From Typha latifolia (taxonomy: Eukaryota; Streptophyta; Magnoliopsida; Poales; Typhaceae): a stretch of 64,000 nt of DNA. The stretch is taken from contig CM034111.1 of assembly GCA_019914945.1 (NCBI GenBank), positions 3,720,001-3,784,000 on the forward strand, given 5' to 3'. Position numbers and translations under genes: made by a program. A model generated the notes under the pieces. That model made no database searches. It had not been told where the DNA came from and was given only the letters and a program-made list of their open reading frames with translations. Numbering within the stretch: the first letter of the stretch is position 1; every line of letters begins with the position of its first letter. Below, piece after piece: positions 1 through 12,920 of this stretch.

Positions 1-180
1 GAATAAGTCTCAATGGCATTTGGTATGAAGCAATTGTTCGCAACGCATATTGCTTGAAGCCTAGACTAGACAGTTTACTATATTGGTTGAAAGTTTGGTG
101 AGATTTAAGTACCTCTGTATCTAGGGATGGTTGGCTTTTATCCAGCCCATATGTAGCCTCCGAGCTCATGAATGATCAAA

Positions 181-248
<68 letters not shown>

Positions 249-1696
249 GCCCACCAAGGACAAAAGCAATTAATAAACTTTATAGTATAATGAAAAATTT
301 TGCCCCCACCTACCTAAAATTGTAGCTCTTAATATTGTTTGGCCCACAAAGGCAGTGGCATTATTCCATTTACAGTTAGGTTTAGCTATTAAAGAAAATA
401 ATCATACTTCAAACATTACAATCCTAGAAAATTATTACATAGAATATAGTTAATAAGATGAAGCTCAATTAGTTAAAGAGACTCATTTTGTATTAAAATG
501 TCAGAATTTAAATCTTAGCAGTATTGCTATTTAGCAAGACACCAATAAATTAAACATCTTATTGTATATGATTAGGTTAATTTAAAGTGACTTCTGCATT
601 GTGTTCTTCTTAGTTATTATTCTTATATAAAATAATAATAATAATAATAATAATAATTAATGTTAAGGAGAGCTAAGGATGGATACTAGTCTAGCCCATG
701 ATGTTCTGCTATCTCTTCTTGCAGGTTCATATATTAGATAATGTCTGCCAACCGACTTGATGAATTATAAATTGCCACTGATGTTTTGCAAGTTTCAATC
801 AACATTTAATTTTTATTGGTACAAGTTACAATCGACATATATATATATAATTTATTGGTACAAGTAGGGCTGCAAATTGCTTGGCCACACAGCCCTTTCA
901 AGCTGAGGCTGAGGTCTTGAGGACCTCTCTTACCTAAATCAAACATTGAAACTTTTCCAATCTCATTATCGAATGCGACTGCCAGGCCTTTATGTCCAAT
1001 TTGGACAGGTTTTCTATCTTTTTAGGTTGTCTTTTTATTGTTTCTTATGATCATTGTTACCGGGAGGCTAATCACTGAACTCACTGGATTTTAGTAGTTT
1101 TTTTGTTCATTCTGGGGCAATTTTATGCCTAATAATCTGTTAGCAATCCTGTATAGGGATATCTTCTACCAAATAAACAAAAAGAGAGATAGACATATTG
1201 GTGAATTACATACAAATCCTGGTGTTACAGCAACAAATTAGAAACATTTGGATTAAAAATCACTTCTTTGATTATTTTGAAGGCAAAAGAGCTGAGATAT
1301 TTTCTTCCTTTTAAAAGGAGGAGGGAAATTATATTAATTAATCACGACAGTTACAAAAGGTGGTCTTTAATGCCAGCAACCAAAATTACGAGAAAGATAT
1401 GGGTGATGCTAAAAGATGAGCCAAAGAGGTCGTCTCGATTGGGACCAAAATAATGAAGACAAGCAATGGTTGGCTTCGACAGCCAACTACTTCTGAGACT
1501 TAAACTTTGAACGCATTTAAGAAACCAAGTGAAATGATACAATTGCATGCTATTAGTTTATAATCACAAATAGATCCTTTCAAAACACTAATTACTACCC
1601 TAAGAATCACATGTTTCGCCAAGTAAAAGGCAAGAGGACATCTATGAATATCTTTGAATTTCGGAAAATTTTAATCTCAATGCAAAAACCATCTTT
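1..1696. other. Intergenic spacer, no gene seen
   Basis: AT-rich sequence with no open frame that resembles a known protein. It holds two TAA/AAT microsatellites, near 184-246 and 631-658. The last few hundred bases lie just downstream of the stop codon of the minus-strand UVR/NTF2-like gene and should contain its 3' UTR, but no poly(A) site can be fixed by eye. Confidence 0.6.
184..246. repeat. (TAA)n microsatellite
   Basis: About 21 uninterrupted TAA units. A shorter AAT tract of about nine units lies at 631-658. Confidence 0.95.
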
Positions 1697-4509
1697 TCAT
1701 GAATCCATGTGTGAAGCATGGTGAATAGATATAAACCATTGCCCATCAACCCTCTCAAAGACATTGGTGGCTACTTGCTTCCCCCAGCTACTGCCTTTGG
1801 TTTTAACTACCTCCATGCAAGTTACATAACCAACATCGCCTCTCACGTGAACTTCGATGTTCTTCAGATCAATCTGCAGAGGGAACTCATAGTCAGCACC
1901 ACACACGATTTCCCAGCTTCCCATGACCAGATCATAACCAGATATCCTGCCTGCTCCTGGATGTACAACATAAACATGATCACCTTTTGCCCAAATGGAA
2001 TGCATGGCAGCTAGATCTCCATTCTTGAAAGCATGGTAAAATTGAGTGTTTGCCGTGAGGACTGAAGCTTTGCTGTCCTCGTGGAGAATTCGGAGCTTAT
2101 CCCTGAGTTTTGCAGCACGAGCGTAGTCTTCTTCCTTAATGGCTATCTCTAAATCTCGTTGCAGGGATTGTTCATCCAAGATCATGTCTTCCGTAATCGG
2201 ATTTCCCTCGGATCCTCCACCTTTTACCTGAGCAGATCTCCATGAACGCACATTAGGGTTTGCGGTTTGAAGTCCTGCACTGAACACAAAATTGTCATTC
2301 AAAAAAAAAATTTAACATCTTGAGCCCTTTGTTTCCAATAAAAAAAGAGTGATTTTGCCAAACTGAGTTTGGTTTCATCTATATTATTGATCATGAAAAA
2401 AAAATCCATGTTTATACATATATAAGTAAGGCAATAAACTTTTTGTTAAAACATTGTTCAAAGTTTTAACATTTTCCTATTATACTGGTTGTACCTTAGG
2501 ATTGTGAGAAACTAATCCCAAGATGGAAAGAGATAAAGAGAATTTTGAATTTTTTTCACCTTCCGGTGAGCCTTTTAAAATCCCAAGGTTTACTCAACAG
2601 CTATAAAGTAGCTAAATATTTTTTTTTAAGATTTAACATAAAGCTCGTATTATATATGTAGGGCAATAATAGTCACACACGTCTTAACTTGAGCATAGGT
2701 TATGCAAATCAAGGAATAATGATCTTTTGGATATCATATTTGATACCAGCAAAATGAGTCTAGATAATAGAAGAGATATTTAGCTCTAGGAAGAAAATAT
2801 ATCAACGTAGTATCATTAAAGCCCCAAAAGTGGTTGGAAATTTCAACTGCAGTAGATGTTCAGTTCCAACAGTATCAATTATGAGGATGAGAAAGGCTAT
2901 ATAGCAAATATACTATTATCACTCTGTAGAGTTAGATTTGCCAATTTGGATTGAACTCAGTAATTTGATCCATCATCCACAAAGAGAAAAGCAAAAGGCG
3001 AACTTCCACCAATTCCGTAGATGGTAAGCTTCTGTAATCAGTCCAAGAAGACACCTAATTAAACTTTATTAATCAATGTCTAAATTCTAATAAAACGGAA
3101 TTCCCTAACTTCAATAATCAATCTTTAAATGAAGAAGCATCAGTGGCTCCATCTGTAGCTTCTCTCACAGTAAGTACAAATAGCCGCATTGCATCCTGAC
3201 GAGGCCTTCTCTCTCACGGACTTATCTAAAAAGATGGCAGACGTCGGATTATACTCTCAATGCAAAACATGGAGATGTTACAACTTACAAGCCTACAACT
3301 GTATGCTCTCCTTTCTCTCCAAAACATGATTGTTTATCTCCCAAGGGGCTAAGTGAATCACTTGCCCTCTATTTGTGGCATTATTTTGTCTTTGGTAGAT
3401 TGTAACTGTCCATCAATTCAGAAAGCCAGTGATGCAAGCTTTCTTAAATGTTTGATCACAAAAGAGGAGAGGGACTTTGTGCCCTCCCCTTTCTACAGCT
3501 GAACTGCTTGTGAATCACATACAATGCATTGAGAACCAGATGCCTAATTCATTATTCATGAAACTTGACTTCGCTCTTTGCTTACTACATGCCCAAAAGT
3601 CTAATTAGCAAGTCTATCAATGATGAGTCACAAATATCATGTGGCATGACTAAGAATTAATCATCTTTATATCCATTTCGAGTTGTGCATAAGAATCATA
3701 CATTCTGAGCTTAGCTGAATCAATAAAATAGGATTTAGGTACATATTGCAATGCCACATTTCAAGTGGCAAACACGTGATTTTTTTGTTTAAAAAAAAAA
3801 TCCTGCAAACAAGTCCAAACTAACACTTCTAAACTCCATTTTAAACACTCCATGTAATTTATCGCGACCTTTTAAGGCTGATATTGTGCACGAAAGAAAG
3901 AATATTTTTAAGGTTGGACTAAACAAGCTTAAATGCACAAGTAAAGAGAGGAAAAGATAGTTAAATTTTGAAAAAGGACAAGTCAATCAGCATCTTGAAC
4001 CTAATTACTCAAATAATACAATTTTAAAAAGCCTTACGAACAATTACCAATAACAAAAAAAAAAATTGAATCGAAAATTTTACTTGGTGAAATGTACTGC
4101 AGCAATTAACACCAAATTAATAAAAATACGGACCATCGTTAACACGAATCAAATTACTAAATTTAATTGAAGATGTTATATTGGGCAAAAAGAAAATTTC
4201 CACAAGAAGAGTTACAAAGGCTAATTAGTCGTAGTACGTAATTGGGTGTATATTTAGGTACTTAGATTTTTATCAAGGAGTTATAGCATCCAAATGAGTC
4301 GCGTAGACATCGATCAAATGATTCATATAAAATCGAAAATTTCCTGGGAAGAGGACTTACATGGAATTGAGGTCGTGTCGTCGTCGTTCCATGTGGAAGC
4401 GGCGGGGAGCGAAGGAGGATAAGGAGATGGAGTGGGATTTTCTGCTCACGACTGCCGGCCACCGGAACGGCGCCGCCGTGCTCAACCAAAAACTCGCCGC
4501 AGCCACCAT
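1697..4509 (-). CDS. Plastid-type UVR-motif plus NTF2/SnoaL-like domain protein
   Basis: Two coding exons: 4361-4509 and 1697-2279, joined across a 2.08-kb intron. The donor is a strong GTAAGT just below 4361, and the acceptor is TTCAG just above 2279. The phases match (2+1) and the product is 243 aa. Residues 1-50 start MVAAAS and are rich in Ser and Arg with almost no acidic residues, which fits a chloroplast transit peptide. Residues about 87-117 form a UVR-type helical motif (LEIAIKEEDYARAAKLRDKL). Residues about 122-240 resemble the NTF2/SnoaL-like fold (FYHAFKNGDLAAMHSIWAKG, then VYVVHPGAGRISGY and W-FISIHHASHM). Similar plant proteins are annotated as NTF2 family with UVR; their biochemical role is not known to me. 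An in-frame upstream ATG at 4561-4563 would add 18 residues, but it would place basic and acidic residues before the transit-like start, so I prefer 4509. Confidence 0.8.
2280..4360 (-). other. Large intron of the UVR/NTF2-like gene
   Basis: A 2.08-kb AT-rich intron between the transit-peptide exon and the main exon. No coding frame or recognisable element was seen. Several A/T homopolymers are present. Confidence 0.7.
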
Positions 4510-6249
4510 TAGTGGAACCTCTCTCTTTCTCTCTCTCGCGATGAGGCAATCTTCTACCCGCACTATCTCCTTATCGGGTCGGATCTATTACTCGTGTACA
4601 ATCCGGTCACTTATTACAGAGCAAAAACTATATTATGCCCTGGCATCCTGCAATCAAAATGACAAAAATGCCCTCGTATGATTTAATAGACGAATAATAT
4701 CAATTCTAGAATAACTATTCATCTTTCTTATTATTAAAATAATATCTTTATTTTAAGAATAATTATTCTTGTGTTCACTTGTGTTCTAAAATAAGAATAT
4801 AATAATTATTTTTAATGTAATATAAAGTGAAGAAAGAGATGAGAAAAATATGTTTTATTTTTTATAAAATTATTATGAATACACTTTAATATAAGAATAA
4901 ATTAGTAATTAAACTAGTGCGGTATTAATATATAATTTTAATAAATAAAAAATTATTCCTAAAGTGAACAGAGGCTAAAGAAGTCTATAGAGATAGAATA
5001 TGTATATAATAATCTTTTTTACTTATAATTGCGTTGTTGGTAATTATCATCGTAATTATTAATTCTCTATTCTATATCCGCCATTTGGAATAAATAAATT
5101 ATGAGATTAAATTGATTTGGTGGATTTTGTCTGAGGATTTGGTGATTTATAGTCGGATTTTATTTCTATGAGCATTTACCTGATGAATCCTATTGAGATA
5201 GTTATGATTTATTTATTCTATTTTATTTTGGTAAAAAAACACAAATCAGAGGGCATATAATTGTCCCAAAAAAAGAGCAAACTATTGGCTGACTAATTAG
5301 CATAAATATGGATTTTTTAATTGGGATGCCATTAATTCCCTCTCCTCTACATTAAATACTTCAGATGAAGTTTGGCATAAGTTTAATGACATTTTGCTCC
5401 TATGAACTATCACTGTTCTCATATATATATATATATATATAACCTCCTAATATAAAAAATTTCTTACTTCAAAGAGTCAATATTTTTTTTTCTTTCTTTT
5501 AATTTAAAGTTTTTATATGAATAACAAAAAAGTTCAAAAATATACGTGAAAACTCTGATAATTTAAAGAGATTAAATATAATTATCTAGATGGGCCAATT
5601 CAATATAAACAATTGGGCTTCCAGGCCAACACATTTGGGAAGAGTTTATATATATTTAGATCAAATGAGGATAAACTAATCTATAAATACAACTATCCTA
5701 CACCTATTCACGAATTCCATGGAGGTTCATATGCTTTAACACTATCCACCTTTTAAGCTTTCAACGGCATGAGCACTGCATGCATACAGGATAATAAAAA
5801 AACAAAGAAAAAAGCTGAACAGTACTGAAGAAAAAAGAGAGAGTAGCTCTCAGAAGCATTGTATCATAAAAGATGGAAAGATGGAAAGATAGATAGAAAG
5901 ATAGAAGGATGAACATCTCAGCCAGCTTTTGCTTGATGTGCATAATGGCGATGAACTTTGACCAGATAAAGAAGGAAACTGGGGAGATTTTTAAACAGTT
6001 TTGAGTTTAGTTTAATAACATTGAGATCATAGACACAATCTGAGAGCATCCAAGGAGCACACATGCTCTTGTCTTCTATCTCTTATCTATGTATATATAT
6101 ATATATATATATATCTTGTGGGGATGAAGCATTCGTTGCATGGTAGGTACGCAAGCCCACGTACTCTTTTGGCTAACGCAAATAGTTGCAATATTGGCAG
6201 AGATAAAAAGATAAACAGTGTTAACAACTGACTTTGTTGTACAGCTTCG

Positions 6250-6252
<3 letters not shown>

Positions 6253-6340
<88 letters not shown>

Positions 6341-6350
6341 CATATATATG
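6253..6350. repeat. Compound (CT)n-(TA)n microsatellite
   Basis: About 35 CT units run directly into about 12 TA units. It is a likely length-polymorphic locus. The plus- and minus-strand open frames over it are repeat artefacts. Confidence 0.97.
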
Positions 6351-6536
6351 TTTATATATTTATATATACTTTGGCTAAAAGCTACTTTGCTTTCTTTCTT
6401 TTGTTTTCCAACTTTTTCAAACCGACAACTTTTCTTGGATCTTTTTGCGACACAAGCTAACACTTTAATTTTAAGAAAAATTATATTTTAACTCCTTTTC
6501 TTTTGTGCTTAATTTCAGAAAATTTTTTTTTTTTTT

Positions 6537-6899
6537 AAGGGTTAAATATATTTTACTCTTCTTACTTATGCTAAAATTATTTTGTCCTTCTGTACTTCAA
6601 AAAGTCTCAAACCAATCCCTGTACTTATAACTAAAGTGAAACAATTAGTTTTTTTGTTAAACTTAACTGAATAATATTAAAATGACCAAAATACCCCTAT
6701 CTTGTTTGTTAGAGAAAATATACCGATTTTAATGTAGTGTAGCAAATTAAAAATAGCCATAATACTTGGTTAAATTTAATAGAAAAACTAACAGTCTCAC
6801 TTTAGTCATAAGTATAAGGATTGGTTTGAAACTTTTTAAAGTATAAGAGGGTAAACTGATTTTAGGTATATGTACATTTGAGTAAAATATACTTAACCT
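6537..6899. mobile_element. MITE-like fold-back element with ~130-bp inverted arms
   Basis: The left arm (about 6537-6668) is the imperfect reverse complement of the right arm (about 6768-6899). Shared blocks include TATATTTTACTC near the outer end, then TCAAACCAATCC, then ACTAAAGTGA. About 100 bp of unrelated sequence lies between the arms. There is no internal coding capacity, so it would be non-autonomous. The outer ends abut A/T tracts, so no target-site duplication can be read by eye, and the superfamily is undetermined. Confidence 0.75.
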
Positions 6900-9800
6900 T
6901 TTTTTTTTTTTTAACTTTGACACTTATTCCTCTGTGATTTTTACTAAACTCCAACTGATATTATTTTGTCTTAGTTATACTTTGTCCCCCGTATATTATA
7001 AAAGTGGACAGACTTTTAAAAAACTATAATCCCTTAATAAATTTACCTTTCTATTTCTCTATTGGAGAAAAATATTAGTTTTTATTAGCTAATAACTTAA
7101 AATTATTTATCTACCCTTAGATAATATTGATTAGCTTAAGGTAGGAGATGAGCGCAAAATTATACAATAATTAATTTTTGACCTTCATGAGAGTAATTTA
7201 GTTTATTTGAAATTAAGATACAATTCATATACTAATAGATAGGTTTAGTAGTAGCTTGGAGAGATATTTATACGCATTTATATATCTTTGTAAATATGAT
7301 GTAAACGATAATTTTAGTTAAGATCACATAGAGTTAAGTGTATAAGTTGAAATTATGCGGTGGTTTTGTAAAATTATGCAATAATTCTTAATTATTTAAC
7401 CTATGTCTAAATATCTATATGAAGTTTATATAAATACAAGAGGTTTAATGATGTGGTTTAATCATCATTTACTTTAAAATTAGTTGTTGTTCTTATATGC
7501 TAGGGAAATTTATTAAATGCTACTTACATTTTGTCTTTACTATTTATTTACACTCTACTGTATAGATATTTATCCTTTAATATATATATTTTACTTTTAA
7601 CATCTTAAAAATATTTTGAATTAATTTTAACCTAACAATAGCTAATGAAATAGAAAATATTATAGCACTTTTAAAAATAAAAAAGTTAAAATATATAGAT
7701 TATGTCTTAAAATATAATTAGTATGGTGTGAATGATAACAAAAACAAAATGTAAGACTTCTTTTTACATAAAAAAAAATTTCTTTGCTCATCTCCTTACT
7801 CTTAGCAAAGTAGTTAACTAATTTGTCCCTGGCCCTTAACACTATCTAAATTGTTCTGCCATCACTAATACCATCTCATTAGTGAGTTAATTCCACATCA
7901 AGACAAACCAATCTTGATATCCTCCCCCTTTCCATGTTCTTCTGCCACATTAGGTCTTAATAAGATATTATTAGTAGGTTAATCACCTAGCTGATCTGAT
8001 CATTAAAAATAAGCATATATAATAGGGATTAAGGGATAACTTTGTTTGGTTTATAGTATTACAGAACCCATTAAGAAAAAGGAGAAGGATAACATTGGAA
8101 TTAGTATTATATTGATTGGTAGTGTGGAAAAGAAGGTGAATCTTTGCAGTTCACTCCATCCAATGGGGATAAGAATTGAGGGTTAGTTAGTGTCTTTTCT
8201 ATTTTAATTTATCTTTGGGTTCTTAATCCTTTACAAAGGAGAAGCGCATGCAGTGAAAGTGCTCTCATTTTGTCAGTGTCAGTGCATTGCAGGAGTTTCA
8301 TCACTTTCTTGACCTGCTTACTATTTCTCTTTCAGAGAGAGAGAAGAGAGAGAGAACTGAGACTTTCCAGAGAGTTATTTTGGAGTCAGACTTTCTGAAA
8401 CTCGTGTGCATTTTGAATAGATCAAGAGACAGCCCCTGCCACATTTGACACTCTAAAACTCTTAGTATTACATAGATTTTTTCTTTTAAAGATTTCAAAG
8501 TTATACCTGTCTGTAGATTGCTAATATAGAGAGAGTGAATAGACATTGAGACTAAAAGATTTTATTTTGTTTCACCTATATAATATATGGGATTTTGCGC
8601 CTAATTTAAATTCAATCTACATATAAAACTTAGGATTTTTTTACACGCCATCTCCGTTATCTTCTTCATAAGTCTCAAATCTTAGTTATTATCTAACTAT
8701 CGTAGTGTATCTTTTTATAAATATATAACTATAGAATACAAAAATTAATTATCTTAAAGATATGGATAGAAATTTAATATTTAATCAAGCAATGAGATCA
8801 TTAATATTATAGCGTACCACAAATCTCAAAAAATATATGTAAAATCAGAATTAACTATGGAAAAAAAAAACACTAATACAAATATACAAAATTTTTACGT
8901 GAAAAACCCTACGAGTCTCTTATATAAAAATCACATATTATTTTCTCAAGACTAAATCAATCACTAATAGTGTTGTCAAAACAAGATGACTTATAATACA
9001 CTAGTTGTATTCCTTTTTCTAGTATCAAATTAACTATTGATAATGTTTCCGATACAAGAATGACTTACAGACCAACTATTGCATTTCATATCCTATAAGC
9101 GTTCCAACACTTGATAACTAGTATTGTATTGTTTAAATGTTTATCCTCTTCCAATGTATAAAGACATCTTTAACTCATTTCAACTCTTACAAATATGTGA
9201 TACATACAAATTCAAGTCTTTTTCTTACAAAATATTCAAAGTGATTCAAATAAAAGTTCATAAAAATAATATTTTAATTTTAGGCACAACCATGATGGGT
9301 AACTTAAAATTTGTTCTTATATAAAATTTAACTCTCTTCTATGCTTTCTTAATCGGCGGGCACTAAGTCTTGCAAAGGGTCTAAATTATACTTTTCTTTA
9401 TAATCTTATATGTATCAAGCTTTGTTCTCTTTAATTCTCGATGAAATATCAACCTATAATAAATTTTCTCAAAAGAATTAAAAGATGATATTTTCTTCAT
9501 TTAGATGCATCTGTTAATTTCAACAACCACCCAAAAAAATATAGTGTAGATATTTTCATTAAAGTTAGCCCTAATAGTAAATTTTGAAAGAGTCCAATGA
9601 TTTCAAAATTTCAAAAACAACTATGACAGAGAGAGTACAATATTTGAAAGTTTCCAATTTCAATTATGTAGAAACCCTAAAACTCATTTTGGAGGGCATC
9701 TCTTGAATTTAATGTTAGCATAAAAGTATAATATAGGAGTAGTACTATGAGAATGAACTTCTATGATAGCAGAAACAATACATAATACCATCCAAAAAAT

Positions 9801-9934
9801 CCTCAGAAATTTGTAGTAGTATACATTGGTGAATAGTAAAACACTGATCTAAAGATTTCTCTCCAAAGCTAACAAAAGTTGGTAGTCTACTAACAGACTA
9901 TGCCTCCATATTTACACATTAATTTCCTAGTGAG

Positions 9935-12822
9935 CTAGAAATTGCCATCAACAGCTATTGTCACTGATGTAGACAACCAATCCCCGGTGCCGAAACACCT
10001 CTGCTTCCGGCTACGACCTGACACGGACGACAACCGCACAATATCTCCGTCTTCGATTCTCAAATTACTCTTCAACTTCTCAATGCCAGGAACGAACACT
10101 TTGTCGATCCATTCCTCAACCAATGCAGCGGTGGCAGCTCCGATGAGCCAAACTTTGCCGGCCATTTGATCGAGCACGTTGTCGTCGACTTGTATTGATC
10201 GTGAATTCTCCATGATTGAGGCAAATTTCTTCGACATCGTCTCTAAGATCATCTTCTTAAGTGTTTGAAAGTCGACAGGCTTGAACACAACAGTCTGGTC
10301 CACCAAATCGATCAGCTCCGATGCACTGGACCATGTCGAACAGTTGAGCAGAAGCTGGCCATACTCTTGATCGTTCTCCACTGTTAGATCACTGGAGTTC
10401 CCTGATCCCTCACAGACATCAATATCATCATGAACAGCCATGCCAATAGCTAAATTCAAATCTAGTGATGGATCAAAACAATCCGAATCCTTCTTAGATT
10501 TCATAGTTCTATCATCCTTCAATGACTCATCGCGAGTCCGACGCTTCTTATTCTTGTGCTCAACTGAAAGCTCCAATTGCCATGCAGAACTGGCTAAGTC
10601 TAACATCTTCTCTTCATCTCGTATTAGTGAATCCCGGGAGCTCTTCAAATCATCAGGTAACCATTTAGACATAAGAATGAAGATGGCACTCCCCAAGCTG
10701 AGTTCACGGCCATGGGAGTCCATTAGCCGACCAGTCTCGATTGCTTGCTTGATTATCCCTCGAACAAAATCATCGGCATTGTCGATATCTTCGAGCAAAA
10801 CTACGCGAAAAGAATTCTGACGGAGAGCATCGGCGACATGATCGAGCGCCGTCTTACCGCGGGCAGTTGTTGTGCGGAATTCGTTTGATGTTTGGCTACG
10901 GAGACTGATGGCAATATGTTCACTGGCAAAGACTAGTCTCGACAAGGCATGAGCCATGTTCCTTTTCCCGACGTCGTCGGTGCCCGCAAAGACGAGCCAT
11001 GTATCGGACTTGAGTGCAATGCCGCGCCGCTTACCGCCCCCGGACTTGGCCTGCGTCACCGTGGCGGCGATGGCTAAGGCTGCCTCTGGCTGCAAACCAA
11101 CCTTCTCCACTAGTCCTTTAGAGAGATTCTTGAGAGAATTATTCTGCTGCAGATCGCTGTCCATAACATTTGATTGCCCAAGAACGAGGTCAGTCTTCAC
11201 AGAATGGCATGATGGATTTATGGGATGATGCTCTGATGAGCATTGCAATGGTTGGTGATGAGAAATAATTCTAGGACTAAATGGCCTTGTGTCTTGCCAT
11301 AGGTTGTGCCATTCTTGGGTCTTGTTCTTGAGCCAGAGTTCTTGATTAGTCGTCTGCAAAAGGAGCATAGATTAGGATCTGGATCTTAGTCTCATCTAAC
11401 AATGGATGTCAACACGAGAACTGAGGCAATGGATGCAAACCTGAAGATGATTAGATTTTGTGCTGCTTGGTGTTGCAATCTGCAACCACTGAGATGAACA
11501 TTGGTTGGTGTCATGTCCTACTTCAGATAAGACCTCGACTGAGCTACTTAGAATCCCATCGCTCCTAAGATTGTACATATAAAAAATACTAAATCATTAG
11601 CCATTGACACTAATCCATCGTTTACTGTACCTAAGTAGTTGATAATTATCAGAATACCTTAGAAGGCATGAAGAAGAGGACAGAGGAAGGGTAGCTAATA
11701 CAAGTAGAGATACCTCGGGAGGAAGCCGACGAGCGGCGATCTCGGTGCGACGGGGATGGCCTGGATATCCCACTCGCTCTCCATCGTCGGATGGTACACC
11801 TGGCACCTCAGATACGTGGCGCACGTGGCCGTGCCGACCACCCAAACCCGGCCGGCATTACCACCTCCTTCTCCGAACCTCTGTATGAGCCTCGCCATCT
11901 CGGCAACCGCCGCCCGAGCCGTCTTCCCAATTGCGCCGCCATTGCTCTCCACTAGCCACTTGAGATCTCCAAGATCAAGAAGAACACCTCCTCTCCAAGA
12001 AACCAACTCGTTAACTTTGAATTCTAATTGGGTTCTCTCCAGATTAGCAAATTCTTTTGCAAAGGATACAACTTTGGCGAAACGGAGCAACTCGGGCGAA
12101 TTGTCGCCAAGCTCCCGGCTTTCTATCATCAAAAGCACCTCCTTCATCACGGAATCCGTATCGGAGTCGCCCACGAGAATTGGGTTGCGTTTCTTCTCCC
12201 TCCCAAGTATCTCCACCACCTTCCTCACTTCCTCCCTCCTGGAATAAGCGGTCCCCTGGTTGTGGATCAGCCGGGAATTCGTGCAGAGGCTATTCCGCGA
12301 ATTGGGTCGGTTCGAATTGGGGCTGGAATTGGGTGTGGAACTCTCAATTAGAGCCTTGGCGGCGGCGGAGGAGAAGGAGGCCTCGCGCATGACGCGGCTA
12401 ACTGAGGGGTCGTCGAGGATGGCGATGACCAAGTGAGGGAGGTCAACCCGGACAGCGACGTGGTCACCGCAGCCGCGACGCACGTGGGCTTGGGCCCTCT
12501 TGAGCGCCGCCATGAGGGCATTGGAGAGAGGCGGGCTTGAGTTGGATTCGGGGGCGGCGATAGGAGAGAGGCGGTCGAGGGCGATGGAGAAGCAGAGGTC
12601 GAGAGCGCGGCAATGGAGCGGATGGGAGGAGAGGAGGGGCGAGTGGGACCGAGCACACGCGTCTCGCAGGAGGCAGGAAGGGGAGGAGAGGAGCGCCGCC
12701 GCCACGTGGATAGGGGTGGTGTTTGGGTGGCGGCGGCGTGCCGCGTCCAACGTGGACTGGGTAAGCGCCGCCGCCGCGTCCGGGGTCAGCGCCTGGTGGA
12801 TCGTCGTGACCTCTGCTCTCAT
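9935..12822 (-). CDS. SMXL: SMAX1-like (SMXL) ClpB-type signalling repressor
   Basis: Three exons: 11714-12822, 11441-11564 and 9935-11353. All junctions are GT-AG and the phases agree; the product is 883 aa. The N-terminal double Clp-N region (residues 1 to about 165) starts MRAEVTTIHQALTPDAAAAL, with SSHPLHCRALDLCFSIALDR and ILDDPSVSRVMREASFSS. A degenerate D1 follows (RNPILVGDSD). The D2-like part has GTDDVGKRNMAHAL (Walker-A-like, ~535), RGKT (~576-579) and VVLLEDIDNAD (Walker-B-like, ~600). An EAR motif, LDLNLA, lies at about 708-713. SMXL proteins are nuclear corepressor adaptors degraded through MAX2/D3 with KAI2 or D14. The N-terminus, ILSSSVE and VKTDLVLG blocks look like the SMAX1 clade rather than D53/SMXL6-8 or SMXL3-5. 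At 883 aa it is shorter than Arabidopsis SMAX1 (about 990), because the linker around exon 2 is reduced. Confidence 0.93.
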
Positions 12823-12910
12823 CTTTCTCAGTCTATCCGCGAGAGGAAGATGGGGGAGAAGAAGAAGAAGAAGTAGTCGTTAGGATGCATGCAGTTCAGT
12901 CTTCCGTTTG

Positions 12911-12920
12911 TTTTATATAG
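12911..12920 (-). promoter_or_regulatory. Putative TATA box of the SMXL gene
   Basis: Read on the minus strand, the sequence is CTATATAAAA, about 90-100 nt upstream of the SMXL start codon, leaving a short 5' UTR of roughly 60 nt. The context is pyrimidine-rich. Assigned by position and motif only. Confidence 0.5.

Larger units (their letters stand above)
4510..9934. other. Intergenic spacer with microsatellites and mini-elements
   Basis: 5.4 kb between two minus-strand genes, with no convincing gene. It holds dinucleotide TA tracts near 5421-5440 and 6091-6114, the CT/TA compound tract at 6253-6350, the fold-back element at 6537-6899 and a half-copy of another palindromic repeat near 5395-5595. 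Open frames at 6218-6491 only translate the CT/TA microsatellite. The 4510-4700 part should carry the 5' UTR and promoter of the UVR/NTF2-like gene. Confidence 0.6.

Noticed and set aside
6218..6491. Three overlapping open frames rich in Ser-Leu, Arg-Glu or Ile-Tyr
   Set aside because: They are direct translations of the CT/TA microsatellite and have no flanking conserved sequence.
8240..8300. GTGCTCTCATTTTGTCAG, at first glance like an miR156-related site
   Set aside because: Too many mismatches to miR156 or its star strand, and no convincing hairpin partner nearby.
12028..12883. Plus-strand frames opposite SMXL exon 1
   Set aside because: Antisense shadows of a GC-rich coding exon.
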